Shown in pieces: positions 31,289-43,556 of a stretch of DNA of 43,897 nucleotides (position 1 is its first letter; each line of letters begins with the position of its first letter). Source of the DNA: Gnetum montanum (taxonomy: Eukaryota > Streptophyta > Gnetopsida > Gnetales > Gnetaceae); contig MNCI01008896.1 in NCBI GenBank assembly GCA_015680685.1, positions 63,019 to 106,915 of the forward strand. The letters run 5' to 3'. The translations under genes were made by a program, and so were the position numbers. The notes under the pieces are model-generated. The model was not told the DNA's origin and did no database searches. It was given only the letters and a program-made list of their open reading frames with translations.

Positions 31289-31899
31289 CTATATTTTATT
31301 GGAGGTTCATGTACATTCATTTCATGATGATCAATATATTAAGGATTAAATCATTTTGAAGATCATTAATAGCTACAGATTAGACATTTAACATTTGATT
31401 TGTTAACGTGTTCTTCTAGGGTTGTAAAAGAATAATTTTGTAGGAATATTTTTTATACTGAAAGGAGGATCAATAGGTTTTTTCTAATGTCACAAATCCA
31501 TCACTTAGAAACCTATAGGTTCTTTCTAGCATTTTTATTTTTTCATATTTTCCACACTTAGGATTTATACATATTATACTCTTTTCCCATTTTCACTTAA
31601 TCCTTATTTCTAAGTATGTAGAAGGCACTCTTTGATATCATCTATGGCCAAGTATTTGATTCATCTCAAAGGTCATATGTTCATAGATTGATGGAGATGA
31701 GGAAAGCTAAAGTCTTCAAAACACCTATGAGTATCAAAGACTATAAGATCACATGTGTCAATCGATAGTTGAACAACACACTTTCTCAATTCAAGTTGCA
31801 TACAATGGTTGAGTATGAAACTACTAACATCTTGGAGCCTTTTCTTATAAATTCCAACCATCTTATGAAATTAGACCAATATGAGAAGATAATACTTGC

Positions 31900-33900
31900 A
31901 AATTATCTATTGATTTGAGATGATGTCCAAGCACTTAATAGTGCCCAAATGCAGGAAAAGTAATTTTCATAAGATTACCAAGTGGTCCATGCTAACATCA
32001 ACTCTACTAGAAATCATCAACCCCAAGATCAACAAAGTGAGGGTAGTTATGGAGGCATCAATAGTGATGATGATGATGAAAATGAGAACCCTCATAGCTT
32101 ATTACCCACAAAACTCTTTTATTAGCCTACCACACAACCTTAGAGCTTGATCCTTCAACATAGCAATCTTATTAACTCTACTAATCCATTTTCTATGCAT
32201 GTTTCCTAAAAATCTTACACTCTTTCTCCTACTCCCATTTCCCAAACTACTATACCCCCACCTACAGTTACTTTTCCATCAACATATAGCTTTTTTGTAA
32301 ACATAAACATTATGAAATCTTAATTCATTATTAAGCCTATTCCAATCATTTTTCCTTGCTTCACCAATTCAACTATAATGAGTTTCGTTGCTATTCCTAC
32401 CATCTTCCTACCATTTACCTTAATATAATATCCCACAACATGTTTTCATGCCCACTATCACATCTTCCTACCCGATGTTACCTACTTACAATCCCATTCT
32501 AAGAAATCTTGTTATTTCAAGTTTCCATACTATTCAACCTAAACTAATGCTCTTGGTTCAAGATTTATCTTCATAAACTAATGAGGATAAAACAAGAAAA
32601 GATACAATTGTGCATGGGGAAAGTCCTATAATTTTTATTGATAATCTTTTTATTAACCTAATTAGCCCATTAATCCCACATACTCAAGTTCCTAAAGGGG
32701 CTTCACTATCTAACTTTACCAAATACAAAAGGAAATTTGATTCCATAAACCAAGTTATCACTTTTCATATTATTGGCTAACTATCCTTACATCATTCTAA
32801 GGAGCTTTTTGAACTCACTAATATGAAAAGCACTAGAATGCTATAGAGCTTTTCCCACAAGTTCATTAGTTCTTTGAAACAACTCTTCATAGCCTTTGTG
32901 TGATTCAAATACAATATTAGTAGAAGTGACATACAACAAAAACCCTTGGCCATAAAGCAAGGTTTCATTAAATCTATCTCTAAGTTCATTTCTAGGTGGA
33001 CTTCAACAACAATGGAGCTCACTCATCCCCTACTTGATGATCAAATATTAGACATTTTTTAGTGAGTTTTCAATTACTACATTAAAGGCAAGTTGGTATT
33101 CCCTAGGACACTTAGCCTCCATGATGCCATTACTTCTATTAAATACATCAAGGAGATGGTCATTTTTCGTAATGACCCAAAATGGATGAACTTCTGCAAT
33201 AAGGCTAAAAAGGCAACTAATAAGGTGAAAGCCTCTAAAGAAGCATGGTAAAAGGTCACCTCAGTGAACCAAACATCCTCAAATTCATCATCAAGCAATG
33301 AAGGAAGCAACAACACAAATTTAAAGCCCAAAAATGATAGGAAAAATTCCTCAAATGGTAGTAAACAAAGGAGACCACCTAAAAATAAGTCAAAATATGA
33401 CAAGTTTCCAATGACCTATACATAGTTGTATAACATGCTACTAAAGGAGGGTCACATCACTCCAAAATAGATCTTGGAATAGATAAGGATATGATTTACA
33501 ATATTGCTAAATTTGGCCATTGATCCTTCCTAATGGATGGAAAGAGATCCACCTATATTAAAGTGGTACAATCCTAACAAGTTGAAGGATTAGTTATGCT
33601 TAACCACACTTAGACAACTTTGCAACAAATTAGTTCTTATTTGTAATAGTACCCTTCACAGCATTCATGAGATTACATTAAATGGATGTTTGTCTAGTAG
33701 GATCCTTGCCATGGAAATACTAATACTTTAGCTACATATGATTCTCACTTGAAAAAGATTAAATTTAAATATAAAAGAATTCTTCATATTACAATTTCTT
33801 TCTCTAACACAACACCTCCTATACCATTAGAATGGGAAGAATTCCAAGCTAAATTCAATTTAAATAAACTAGATTAGCCATTTTCTTAGACTCTTCATGA
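31900..33900 (+). pseudogene. Ty3/gypsy gag relic
   Basis: A broken plus-strand frame shows the plant gypsy Gag (retrotrans_gag) order: KGASLSNFTKYKRKF (about 32695), HSKELFELTN, FKYNISRSDIQQ (about 32905), FISRWTSTTMELTHPLLDDQ (about 32985) and DIF. The family has KYN....R..L, ESFKEYAQRWR..A and PP(L/M)..KE..D.F. A lysine- and serine-rich spacer follows (33160-33400), then LYNMLLKEGHITP and NTTPPIPLEWEEFQAKFN (about 33800). Stops at former Gln and Trp codons and frameshifts are common. No protease, RT or integrase follows: at 34076 another LTR begins. The repeat R LTR and primer-site-like sequence lie upstream. Confidence 0.6.
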
Positions 33901-34075
33901 AAGTGTTCAATAGTTTTCTTTGGATCCTCTTCTCAAAGTTCATCTTGTTTTTAAGATAATTAGGTCTATCTTGATGATGTTAAAATGGTACATTTTTCTA
34001 TTACAATAGGTTAGTAATAGTTTGATAAAGAAAAAGGTTATTTTTTATATTATTAATTATAGATGGAACACTTAA

Positions 34076-34896
34076 TGATGAGCAGTGGAGCATTCAACAC
34101 CCAGCCATATGAGATTCAAGTGTTCACATGCAATGTTGGTTAAACTCCACAAATAGTGAAATGTGATTATACTAGTAATTGATTAGTGTTCATGATCATT
34201 TTCTTCCCATGTGAGTTAGTAAAATCAATGCATATGGTTTAACTCATGGTGAGGTATATGGTATTGATGTTGAATTGGCCATTAGGCTCCTAGTAACATG
34301 AAGTAAAAGTAAAGATTTCTAAATCTAAGTGACAGTAAAACAAATATAAACTAGCTTATGTAATGAGTAGTCAATCTTGATCTTCTAGTCACACTTGGAC
34401 TTTGTGCAACTGTCATTAGGATTACCAAGTATCACACTACTAGGTATACTAAGTAGTTACACTTATGTGCTTAAGATCAATTGTACTCATTCTACTTAAT
34501 GACATTAAAAGTAAATTGCAAGTAGTTGTAAACATTAACTATGAAAATAGTAAACATTAAACTAATTAAAAATAGAACTAAAATGATGTAGATTAATCTT
34601 GATCTTTATTGTCATGCATGAAGTGCATACAAGTACATCACACTTGAATAAAGATTCCATTCAATTACAAAACATCACACTGTAAGCACACACTACTAAG
34701 TACTGAATTTAAGAAAACAAATTGAAAGAGTTCTATTACTATGCTATTAAATCTACTATGGATCGATGTGCCTAAGTGTTACTTATATAGGCTAGCACAT
34801 ACCCTGCGATATTGTTTATATGATAACGTATCTACAACATCAAAGATACAATATCATAACTACAATATTGTTGCTGCAAAATTTTTGGATTTATCA
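34076..34896 (-). mobile_element. 3' LTR of coiled-coil element 2
   Basis: 821 bp, TGATAAATCC (34896) to CTGCTCATCA (34076) on the minus strand, with TATATAAG at 34789-34782. The polypurine tract lies immediately outside the left (minus-strand) edge. U3 contains GCGATATTGT (34806) and the palindrome ACAATATTGT (34862). Divergence from the partner LTR at 38703 is large by eye, so the element is old or the two LTRs come from different insertions. Confidence 0.6.
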
Positions 34897-34905
34897 TACC
34901 CCCAC
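34897..34905 (-). promoter_or_regulatory. Polypurine tract of coiled-coil element 2
   Basis: GTGGGGGTA on the minus strand is identical to the tract at 350-358. Confidence 0.65.
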
Positions 34906-35103
34906 AATTGACTGAAAAATCATCCTCAAGTTAAAAAAAAATGAGAATGGAGTTCCTTAAAAAATTATGAGGTATATTTATATAACATTGAATTCTATAT
35001 ACATGACTCTCTCGTGTCATAGTGGAGTTTACAAAAATGAACACATAATATGATAATTTTGACAAAAAATGAAGTAGAAAATCTAGTGAGGTTGACTGTA
35101 GCC

Positions 35104-37835
35104 TTATGTTGTTCCAAGCAGAGGTGGCTCTTCCATAGGTTTCTTTCCCTTGTCATTATGCTTCTTAAATTGGTATTTTTTAGGAGTGCCTACAACTTCT
35201 CTTCTTTTGTTCTTGGTTCATGGACCATCCACGTTGATGAACCAATGTTTGATGGATTCGGTATGTTCCATAGACATGGCTGTTGTAGAAATATCTGATT
35301 AGCTTTAACATATCATGTCACAAACTATTGTCTCTCTTCTTCAAAGGCTTTGGCATTTTCTCTAAGTTCATGGTAGTCTATTAATCTTTTGGCCAAATTC
35401 ACTACTACAAATTTTTGCCCTTGGTAGCTAGTCTTAACTACTTCTAGTTCTAAGTTTGCTACTTGAAATTTTTGTAGAGCATCTTTTTGGTCTGCAAACT
35501 CTTTCTCATATAAGGCATAGGTACCTACTACATTTTGTTCTAGCTCATTTCTAGGCCTACCTACTATTAACATGGCCAAATTAGCATAACAGAGGCTGGC
35601 TAACACCATGTATTCCTTTAAGTCCTCTATATGTAGGTCTTTATTTTTTACTTCCGCTTAATAGGTCTAGGTCGTGCTATCCAAGATGGGTTTCCAATCA
35701 GGATTTTGTGCTGCAATAGAATTGATTTTGGCCTTTGCCATCTAGATCTCTTTCTCATTTATCTATTTATACATCCCCACTTGGTCTCAGAAGTGTTCTT
35801 TAAGCCTTTCATATTTCTTAGCCTCATTTTGCCACATGTTGATTTCAATAGTTGATTTTTATCTAATGGCATGTACCTCCTTCATAGGGAGGGTTCTATT
35901 TTCTCTTACGAGGTAGCTCATATCTTGGTTGATCCTCATCAATTACTCTCTCAACTAATGGATACTTTCTTCTAGAGTGTTTTTCTACTTTTCTACTATA
36001 ATCAAACTCATGTTGTCTACAGAGAGTTGTTCATTTTATTCCTATAAGCCAACAAGTACTTTGGCATGGGCATATGATTGGGCTTCGACTAGTGAAGCAT
36101 TCCATACTACCTTTTCTTTCTCATCTAATTTATCATTATTGTTCTTAAGGAGGAAACTGATCTACTTAGTTCTTAATTGTGCTATCTGGTTTGGTGCTAT
36201 GAAGTGAGTTGGATCTCTTCTTTCTACTCTTAGGACTATAAGCTCTTCTTTTAATTAGCAAAGCTCATTTTTAGCATGCTCTACCCTAGTTTCAGCCATG
36301 ATTAATTTTCCTTTGGTGGCAATTAGTTTAGATTGTGTTGCAGTGACATCACTAGGAATATCAAAGAGATTTATCATAACTTGTCCCATCTACAATAGTC
36401 TATCTAACACATCCTCATGTTCTGTAGGAGTCATAGATGTACCAGCTAACATTTGAGCATCTTTGGTTCTAGAAATATTAGCTAGTGGAACAACATGTAC
36501 ATTAAATGATTCTTTGATGTGATCTGTGATTACTTCTATGAATCCCATTCCATCATGATGCTACATGACGATAACTATGGCTTCTTCTCTAAATTCCAGC
36601 ACCACTTGGAATGATGCGACATTTCTAAAAATCTATTGTGATCACTGGGCCTCTCCTTCTAACTACTATGATATTTATCCATTGGCAGGATTGGTTGAAA
36701 TGGTTGGTTTGACTACATCATCAATAAATTTGAATAAACTAGCCTCTTCTCTACTTCCCCAACTAATAGTTTCTGCAATTTGTAGAAAATGACTCATTAA
36801 AGGTCTATAATCTTTCTACAGTGGTGTTGAAACTTGTAGTTGATGCTTCTATTGTTATGTGGTTTGCATAGTCTCCTCAGTGCCTAGCTGTTCTTCTAAT
36901 TGGTCCTTTTTAGAAAGCACTAGCTTGAGCATTTCAGCATAGGAAGCATTATGTGCCTTCCTTAATGCATCATTTGTATACCCTAGGATGCCAGCTCATT
37001 TACATAACTTCTGAATAAGGCAAGGAAATGGAAGTTTTAACTTCCCTACCTTCTTCTCTTCAAACTACCTTTTGATTTCTGTGAAGTAGAGGTCAAAAAT
37101 ATTTGCATTGAATTTTCCCATTAATATTGCACTTTTTCTGGCCAAATATGTAAAGATTCAATTCAATCTCTTGGTAGAAAATAGGTGATAATTTTCAATT
37201 TTGAAATAGCTCTTTTATTTTGCAGTCAATTCACTATATTATTTATCTTCATTGCCATACACCTATTGCAACCATAGCATCCTAGTATCTATGTCAGATC
37301 TAGTTGATATCTATGCCACCTTTTCTCCTTGATTAGGCACGTTCAATACCTTTGTGATAACCTTAACTGAATAAGATATTGAGATTCCTTCAATTTTGAC
37401 TATAGCATAAGCTTTTTGATTTTGCCAAAATTGGAGTTTTTCTCCTAAATACCATTCTCCATTATTTGTTAAAGTAGGCCACAAAGAAGATGATTGAAGT
37501 TTGGCATTAATAGCTTTTAGAGAAAATTCCAAAAATGGACCAAAGTTGAGTTCCACAATGATTGTTAACATGATGGATTTTTCCTGAATAGCTTGAAGGC
37601 ATTTAGGTGATAGCGTAAGTTGTTGTCCATGGATGGGCATTGGTGGAACATCTACTTCTACTTGAGTAGATTGCTCTATGATAGAATTTTGTTGGTGAAT
37701 GCTAAAGGATTGTGCCTCCTGCTCTTCTTGTTCTACTTGCGAATTTTTCTTCCTCGCTTATCCTCTTCCACGGCCTCATGGTTTTTTGCTTATTAGTCGT
37801 GGAAGTTCTCCATGTGATCCTCTTTTTGGGACCAT
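35104..37835 (-). pseudogene. Coiled-coil LTR-element protein, copy 2
   Basis: This is the best view of the family's single gene: about 910 codons from ATG (37835) to TAA (35104-35106). The N-terminus is basic (MVPKRGSHGELPR), then Gln/Glu-rich. A central region follows: LTLSPKCLQAIQEKS, WYLGEKLQFWQNQKAYAI, VKIEGISISYSVKVITKV, then FDLYFTEIKR and LPFPCLIQKLCK. The C-terminal half, from about 36550 down, is almost all heptad-rich helix (LIATKGKLIMAETRVEHAKN; ELEVVKTSYQGQKF). The tail is KGKKPMEEPPLLGTT. The central part recalls plant retroelement ORFs annotated as 'putative plant transposon protein'; that match is from memory. Stops are mostly TAG/TAA at likely Gln codons. No CCHC, protease, RT or integrase motif is seen. 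Confidence 0.55.
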
Positions 37836-38702
37836 CTATAATCAATCAAAGGTTTTTAATTAATAGAGTATTCTCATAAATGAGAAACAATTTGTTACCT
37901 TACTCATGCCCTTATTTATATCAAGTTCTTAATTCATTATGATTGTAGAGTTAGAAAATTTTTCAATAACAATTCCATTAGTACTTTAAGTGAGTGACAT
38001 GATCAATTAGAAGTATTCTTAAAGTTTTTTTGGCCTTAACATGAGTGATTTATTTTAAAAATTATTATTATGTTTCTTTAGACTTACCCCTATAATATCT
38101 TCTAGTTATTAGCAATTTTAAAAAATTGATTAAAATTTCCCTTCCTAGCATACCTCCGCCCCCATNAGAAAAGTCAAAATTTTTGAATGTTTTTCTCAAA
38201 AAAACTTAAGTCCCATAGAATAGTTGAAAGATATGCACCATGTTGAGAGGGTTTTGATATGAAGATGTTGCTTTAGTTGTGAAAAATAAGCATTGAAAGT
38301 CTATGATTAAGGAATCTTGCATTATGAAAGTATATGAGGTATTGATAGAATGGATGAGAAAGACAATAGTGTTGTGTTATTAGAACAAATAGTGTGAAGG
38401 ATATGAAAAGTATTTATTGTTGTTTATTGGAATTAGAAGGCTCAAGATGATGTGGAATCACTTGGCAGGTATAAGATACAACAATTATATTAGTGGGTCC
38501 TCCCTAAAGTAGGATCTAGCCCTTAATTCCCTTGTATAACCACACCTAAAAGTGTCCTTTAACACTTAAGGAGTTGAATGTAATGCATACCTATTTAGTA
38601 AGACACACATGTTAGTACCACCAAATTGGGAAAATAACTCTATATTACACAAAACCATAAGTTATAATTATTCAAACAATGAGATGAAATGGGTTTAGAA
38701 GG
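37836..38702 (-). other. 5' leader of coiled-coil element 2
   Basis: 867 bases between the LTR end and the start codon, without a frame. The sequence after the LTR on the minus strand (CCTTCTAAACCCATTTCATC) does not start with TGG, so no standard primer-binding site is visible. A single N lies at 38166 without duplicated flanks. Confidence 0.35.
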
Positions 38703-39520
38703 TGATGAGTGGTGAGGTACCCCTACTCCCAACCATACAAATCACTAAGGCATTCATGCACGATCTGGTCGAATTTCATGGATTCCTAGTGTTCTTGTAC
38801 ACAAGATTCAATCTAGAAGGTGAATCTAATCATGGAATAATTGTTGTCTTCCCAAATACACTTGTGAGGCTTAGTTGTATGATTTAAGTGTAATTGAGAA
38901 TAAATTGATTAACTAGTTCAACTAATTTAATAGCTAATTAATAATTAACTATCCTAATATAAGCATCTGGTCTCACTTTCCGTACACATCCTGAACACAT
39001 ACAACACTACTAGGTGACCAAGTGCTAAGCACGACTGGGATTACCAAGTGTTATACGTATGCTCGAAGTGGTCATACTTTTGTATGCTATTCTATTTGGT
39101 GTAATTAATTACTTAAAGTCTTAATCATCTTAGCTTAATTAATCACTTAACTAATGAAAACAATAAATGCATAAATAAATCATTAAGCCAGTCTAAGTGC
39201 TACAAGGTTTATCAAAAAGCTCATCTTTATTACCACACACGCTATGATGCTCAAGTATAGTAGTACTACAATAGAGATCCGTACACCCCTTGACTCCTGC
39301 TACATGTGCTTAGAAAATTATTCTATCTTTTACAGAAAAAAAACTACAAGAGTTTCACTAGCAACTAAAATTATAACTATAAATTAATACGATTGGGGTG
39401 TTGTACTTATATACCTACTAGAATGCCATGTCAATGAGTACACATTAACATGGAAAACCCTACATTGATGGGGTCACATTGATAGCATCCTGTTGACACA
39501 ACTAACTGAAGGCTCTTCAT
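38703..39520 (-). mobile_element. Family 1 LTR, likely 5' LTR of coiled-coil element 2
   Basis: The plus strand begins TGATGAGTGGTGAGGTACCC, matching the end of LTR A and the LTR at 43557. ACCAAGTG motifs occur at 39019 and 39053. TATATAAG lies at 39413-39406. Placing the right edge 107 bases beyond the TATA box, as in the 3' LTR, puts it at about 39520 (CTCTTCA). The edge is not sharp and no convincing 5-bp target duplication is seen (CTTAA at 34071; TTAAA at 39520). Confidence 0.5.
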
Positions 39521-40448
39521 TAAAAGGGATTGTAGAAATTGGGACATGAGGTGTCTTACCATAGGCATAATGAATTCTTGTGTTTTATTAGTGGTTAAAG
39601 TAACCATTAGCCTTTTTGTCCAAGATTCAAACCAAGTCTAGACCACATTCCAGTGACATCAAATCATTTCATCTCTTGGAATTATAATCATAATACTATC
39701 AATGTTACAAGGAGTATCGTCACTTTGTGTATTGTCCAAGGGAGAAGTTTATTCATGGCACTTTATTTTTATTTTTACATTTCTAAGAAGTCACCTACCT
39801 TCAGGCATGGGTAACATGTCTTTCCAGTGGAACCCCTAGAAATTTATTTTGTGCTCTTTTATGTTTTTAACTGTGTCAACCTTTTAAGGTAGCATTTATT
39901 TTATTCTTACTCTCATTTTTCATTAGATCTATAAGGATATAATACAACCTTAGTAACATAATAGAACTTACAATAATAATCCAAAAAGTATCCACAAGTC
40001 CCCTTGATGTTACACCCTTTTCATTTTCCCTTGGTTCTTCACTTTTCTATCCAAGCATAATAATCACAAGTTTATTCTTAGTTTGATGATGGAAAGAATA
40101 TCATTATGGCCATGGTAAGAACCTCTTATTATTGGAATGAATGGATGGATGATGTGGGCTCACTATGCAAATAATCATTCTCTTATGACTTGGTATCATA
40201 GGGAAATTTTCACCTTATTGGGCTACATCTTGCCTTTATTTAAATGTGTTTTATTAATGATCAAAAATTATTTAGAAAGGGTTTGAAATTAAGTATTAAA
40301 AAATGAAAAAGATGGTAAAAAATATGAAAAAGTATAAAGAATGAAAAATGTTAAAGAATTGAAAAATATTAAAGAATGTGAAAAATGAAAAGAATTGTAA
40401 AACAAAAAATAGAAAAATAAATAAGATACATATGGCTTTAAATGGACA
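39521..40448 (-). mobile_element. 3' LTR remnant of gypsy element C
   Basis: On the minus strand, TGTCCATTTAAAGCCATATG starts right after a polypurine tract (GTCATGGGGG, 40449-40458) downstream of the integrase. The LTR is cut at about 39520 by the neighbouring family 1 LTR. It includes an A-rich run of four GAATGAAAAATRTTAAA-like units at 40330-40400. Confidence 0.45.
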
Positions 40449-40499
40449 CCCCCATGACTATTATGAAGATCAAGGAAATGGAAAATAGAACAAGTGGAA

Positions 40500-41930
40500 G
40501 ACTAGTAAGTAGGTTGGGTAGATTCCTTTGAGTACTCATAGTATGGTTTGACCTGTAGGATATTGACAAGGATAAGCTTATATGGGCTAGATGGGTGATG
40601 AATATGTAAGGCACCAGATGGATAAGTGGTGTGTACTATGTATGGTCCCTCCTAAAGTGTTTAAAATTTAGCCTTTTGGGGTAAATGGCTAGGATTATAA
40701 TAGAGGACCTTGTCACTCGATTGTATGGTTACACTTCTTATTCGCAAATCATGCCTAACTTTGGAGTAGTGCTTGTTGACACTACCCATAAGTGCCAATT
40801 TTCTATTTTCATTTAAAATATTTATATTGATTAGACATTCCTTTTGTGCTAAACTCAAATCATGGTCAAGTTCACTAGTAGTAGCTAAAGTGTGAAGCTC
40901 TACCTAGATTGGAATTGTCAGCAACTTTCCATAGACTAACTCATATGGGGTGTACTTTATAGGTAATTTCCAGGGTGTTCTATAGGCTAATAGACCATCA
41001 TTTAATTTCGTACTCCAGTCATGTATAAACCTACTAATTATCCTAGTAAGTATTCTAGTAATTTTGCAATTAGTAACTTTAGCTTAACCATTTGCTTGGG
41101 GATGATATGGTGTTGTTAATTTATGGTTAACCCCAAGTTGTTTCATGAGTTTCTTAAAAGTAGAACTAGTGAAGTCGGTCACATTATCTAATATTAGCAT
41201 TCTAGGTACTCCAAATTGGTTCACCACATGTTGTTGAAAAAACTTAGTAGTTTTTTTTGCTATACAATCCTTTACTGTTGTTGCCTCTTTCCACTTTGTG
41301 TAATAATCCACAGTCACAATAATCTATGCTTTTCCATTTGACATTAGTTGAATGGGCTTCACAAAATCAATTCCCTAGATATCAAAAGGCTTTAGTGATG
41401 GTCCTTCATATCTAGTCATGATTCCTCCATCTCTTTGGCAACGTTCACATGATTAGGCAAAAGTGTTGGCATCTCTGAATAGAGTAGGCCAAAAGTAGCT
41501 TACCAAAAATAATTTAAGTGCTATTCTATGACCTGCATAATGGCCACCACATGGCCCTTCATGGGCATTTTTTAACACTCTTTGCTAGCCACTATAAGGT
41601 ACATACCATCTGACAACCCAATCTACAAAAATTTTTCACAGGTAACCATATATTTCCATGTATTGTTTAGCTTCGTGAAGGAATTTTTCATGTTTTTTTA
41701 TATTCCATTCAATAGGAAGCTCTTGTATGGTGAGATACATTAGGTGCTCTGTAGTCCATGGTTGTTCTGTTGAATTTACAACCTTTACTATTCTAATAAA
41801 GAGGTCCTCATCAAGAAATTGGTCTGATAAGTGTTCTACTCAACTATCTACATCCCATTTCAACCATGATAAATGATCAGCTACAATATTTTCTATCCCT
41901 TTCTTATTAATCATTATCATGCATCTATGC
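40500..41930 (-). pseudogene. Ty3/gypsy integrase with RNase H tail
   Basis: In order on the minus strand: the RNase H end KKGIENIVADHLSWL (about 41910); a zinc-binding HHCC domain (AHEGPCGGHYAGHR, YFWPTLFRDANTF, SCERCQRDG); the catalytic core IDFVKP, IVTVDYYTKWKEA, NQFGVPRMLILDNVTDFTSS and GVNHKLTTPYHPQANG; and a C-terminal domain (NENRKLALMGSVNKH, DKVLYYNPSHLPQKAKF, EGPYIVH, QVKPYY). The second catalytic Asp sits in ILDNVTDF where relatives have SDxGxxF. Four to six stops and a frameshift interrupt it. Integrase joins element cDNA to host DNA. This copy is inactive. Confidence 0.8.
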
Positions 41931-42029
41931 TTTCAATGTAAGTGTTAGTTATTCCCTTAGTTAGTTCCATGCACGTTAGTGTGTTGCTCTCTTGCTCAGT
42001 CATTAGCCACTGGGTGTTCTTGTCATGTG

Positions 42030-42520
42030 GCTATTGCATACAAGCACTTTTGTATATTAATGTCTTGTGCACACTGGCTGCATGTAGGCAATGCTAAACT
42101 TTGCACAACCCATGATCTCTGCATGCAATTGCACCCTGTATCATTGTATGCAATGCATGAAACCTTCTTCTTCTTGATCTTTCCAAAAGTGTTCTTTTTA
42201 GATATTTCCAGGGAAAGATTATGAATTCCTAGGTGTGCATCTATAGTACTTAGCCATGCCCTTACCATTATTATTGGGAGGTCCCCTTTACCATTGTTCA
42301 CTTGTATCACTAGGAAATCAGCTAGGTACGACCACCCACACACAATGGTAACGATGTCCTCCACCAGTCCCAAGGGAACAATGATGTACTAGTTAGCTAG
42401 CTCTAGGTGAATATTGCTCTTAATGGAGGTAGGTTCTAGGCTTTATACATCTCTTGTGATATTAAGTTGACTCCAGAATCTAAGTCCAGAAGAGCTTTGC
42501 ATGGCTCATTCCCAACGATT
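42030..42520 (-). pseudogene. Ty3/gypsy aspartic protease relic
   Basis: On the minus strand LQIVGNEPCKALLDLDSGVN, LISQEMYKA carries the retropepsin DSG active site (about 42470), with two extra residues before it compared with the usual ALLDSGA. After a frameshift near 42390 comes LVEDIVTIVCGWSYLADFLV, IQVNNGKGDLPIIMVRAWLS and TIDAHLGIHNLSLEIS, the conserved flap and C-terminal half (family: GRPWLATADA). The reverse transcriptase that should follow is missing: within 100-200 bases the sequence is already at the RNase H end. The protease would process the Gag-Pol polyprotein. Confidence 0.7.
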
Positions 42521-42579
42521 TGGAGATAGATTAGACAGCTTCAAGGATCAGAGAATTTCCTGGGAAGATGGCCAATCTT

Positions 42580-43537
42580 AATCTAGTCAGTAACAACATG
42601 TGTTAACATAACCATATGCGTTGAGCTTGGTGTTTGGTTTGAAGGGAGCTCTAAAGCCCTATTTGATGGGGAGGCATTCAGAGGTTCAACCGCTTGTGGT
42701 TGTGAGGGCTTGGTTGGACTGTTGGTTCTGAAGAAAGGTATTTTTTTCATATGGTTTTCAGAACCAATAATTGGTTGAGGATTCACAACCCTCGTGGCAT
42801 TGCNCAGAACCAATAATTGGTTGAGGATTCACAACCCTCGTGGCATTGCATTGCTATGGTTGAGTAGGGAGTTCCCCCTGCATTGCTAGAGCAGGTGGTA
42901 ATGGAGCTATTGGTGTGAGAGTTGTGGATGGATTTGAAGGATGGTATGTTTGTGGGTTATATCCCCTAGGAGAAGGAGTTCTATAATAATCATGAGCTTG
43001 GTAGTGATGTTGTGGTGTAACATGACTAACAGAGTCATGTGGAGAGATTAGATGCTACATGTAGTAGCCATATGGGTCTGGTTGTCGGTAGGGGTATTGT
43101 TGCCTTGGTGGTGGCATCCCCCATGACTGTGGGTATTGCCACTATTGATGTTGCTCAATGGGTTGTGGTGGAGTTCCACTTGGATAATATGTTGAAGGTT
43201 GGAGGAACTACCTTGGGTTACCTTGGGGATAAGGTAACCGTCGGGGTGCTTTCCGTTTATTAAGTTCTAGGTTGAGTGCATACACACCAAACTCTTGTAG
43301 ATGTGAGATCACTGGGCAACATCCCTTAGGATGGTCGTATTGGCATATCTCACATCCACCATCATTTTCCGTGTCTGAATACACAACCTCTTCTATGATG
43401 GCTATTTTTCCCTTACCCTTGTTACGTGCATTGTCCACTTCTCTCTTTTTCTTTTTGTCATGATCACTACCTCGCTCCCTAGACTCCTCTACAATTTTAA
43501 GAACAGTTTCAAACCTACTATCTAGGAAGTCCCACAT
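42580..43537 (-). pseudogene. Ty3/gypsy Gag C-terminal part
   Basis: From 43537 the frame reads MWDFLDSRFETVLKIVEESR, a Lys/Glu-rich linker, and CEICQYDHPKGCC, a C-X2-C-X3-H-X4-C zinc knuckle typical of plant gypsy Gag. A proline/glutamine/tyrosine-rich region (about 43230-42850) and a Pro/Ser-rich spacer follow. The N-terminal capsid part is absent because an LTR starts at 43557, 20 bases upstream of this frame. An N with a duplicated 45-base flank lies at 42804 and disturbs the frame there. Confidence 0.65.
42759..42849. other. Assembly join with 45-bp duplication
   Basis: 45 bases at 42759-42803 are repeated exactly at 42805-42849 around N at 42804, the same pattern as at 20990. Confidence 0.8.
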
Positions 43538-43556
43538 TTGTTCTACCTTTGTCGAT

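Noticed and set aside
33077-33403. 108-codon minus-strand frame rich in Leu/Phe
   Set aside because: It is the antisense shadow of the lysine-rich gag spacer read on the plus strand.
34071-39525. Target-site duplication of the coiled-coil element (CTTAA / TTAAA)
   Set aside because: Matches only with a one-base shift and the right LTR edge is not sharp.
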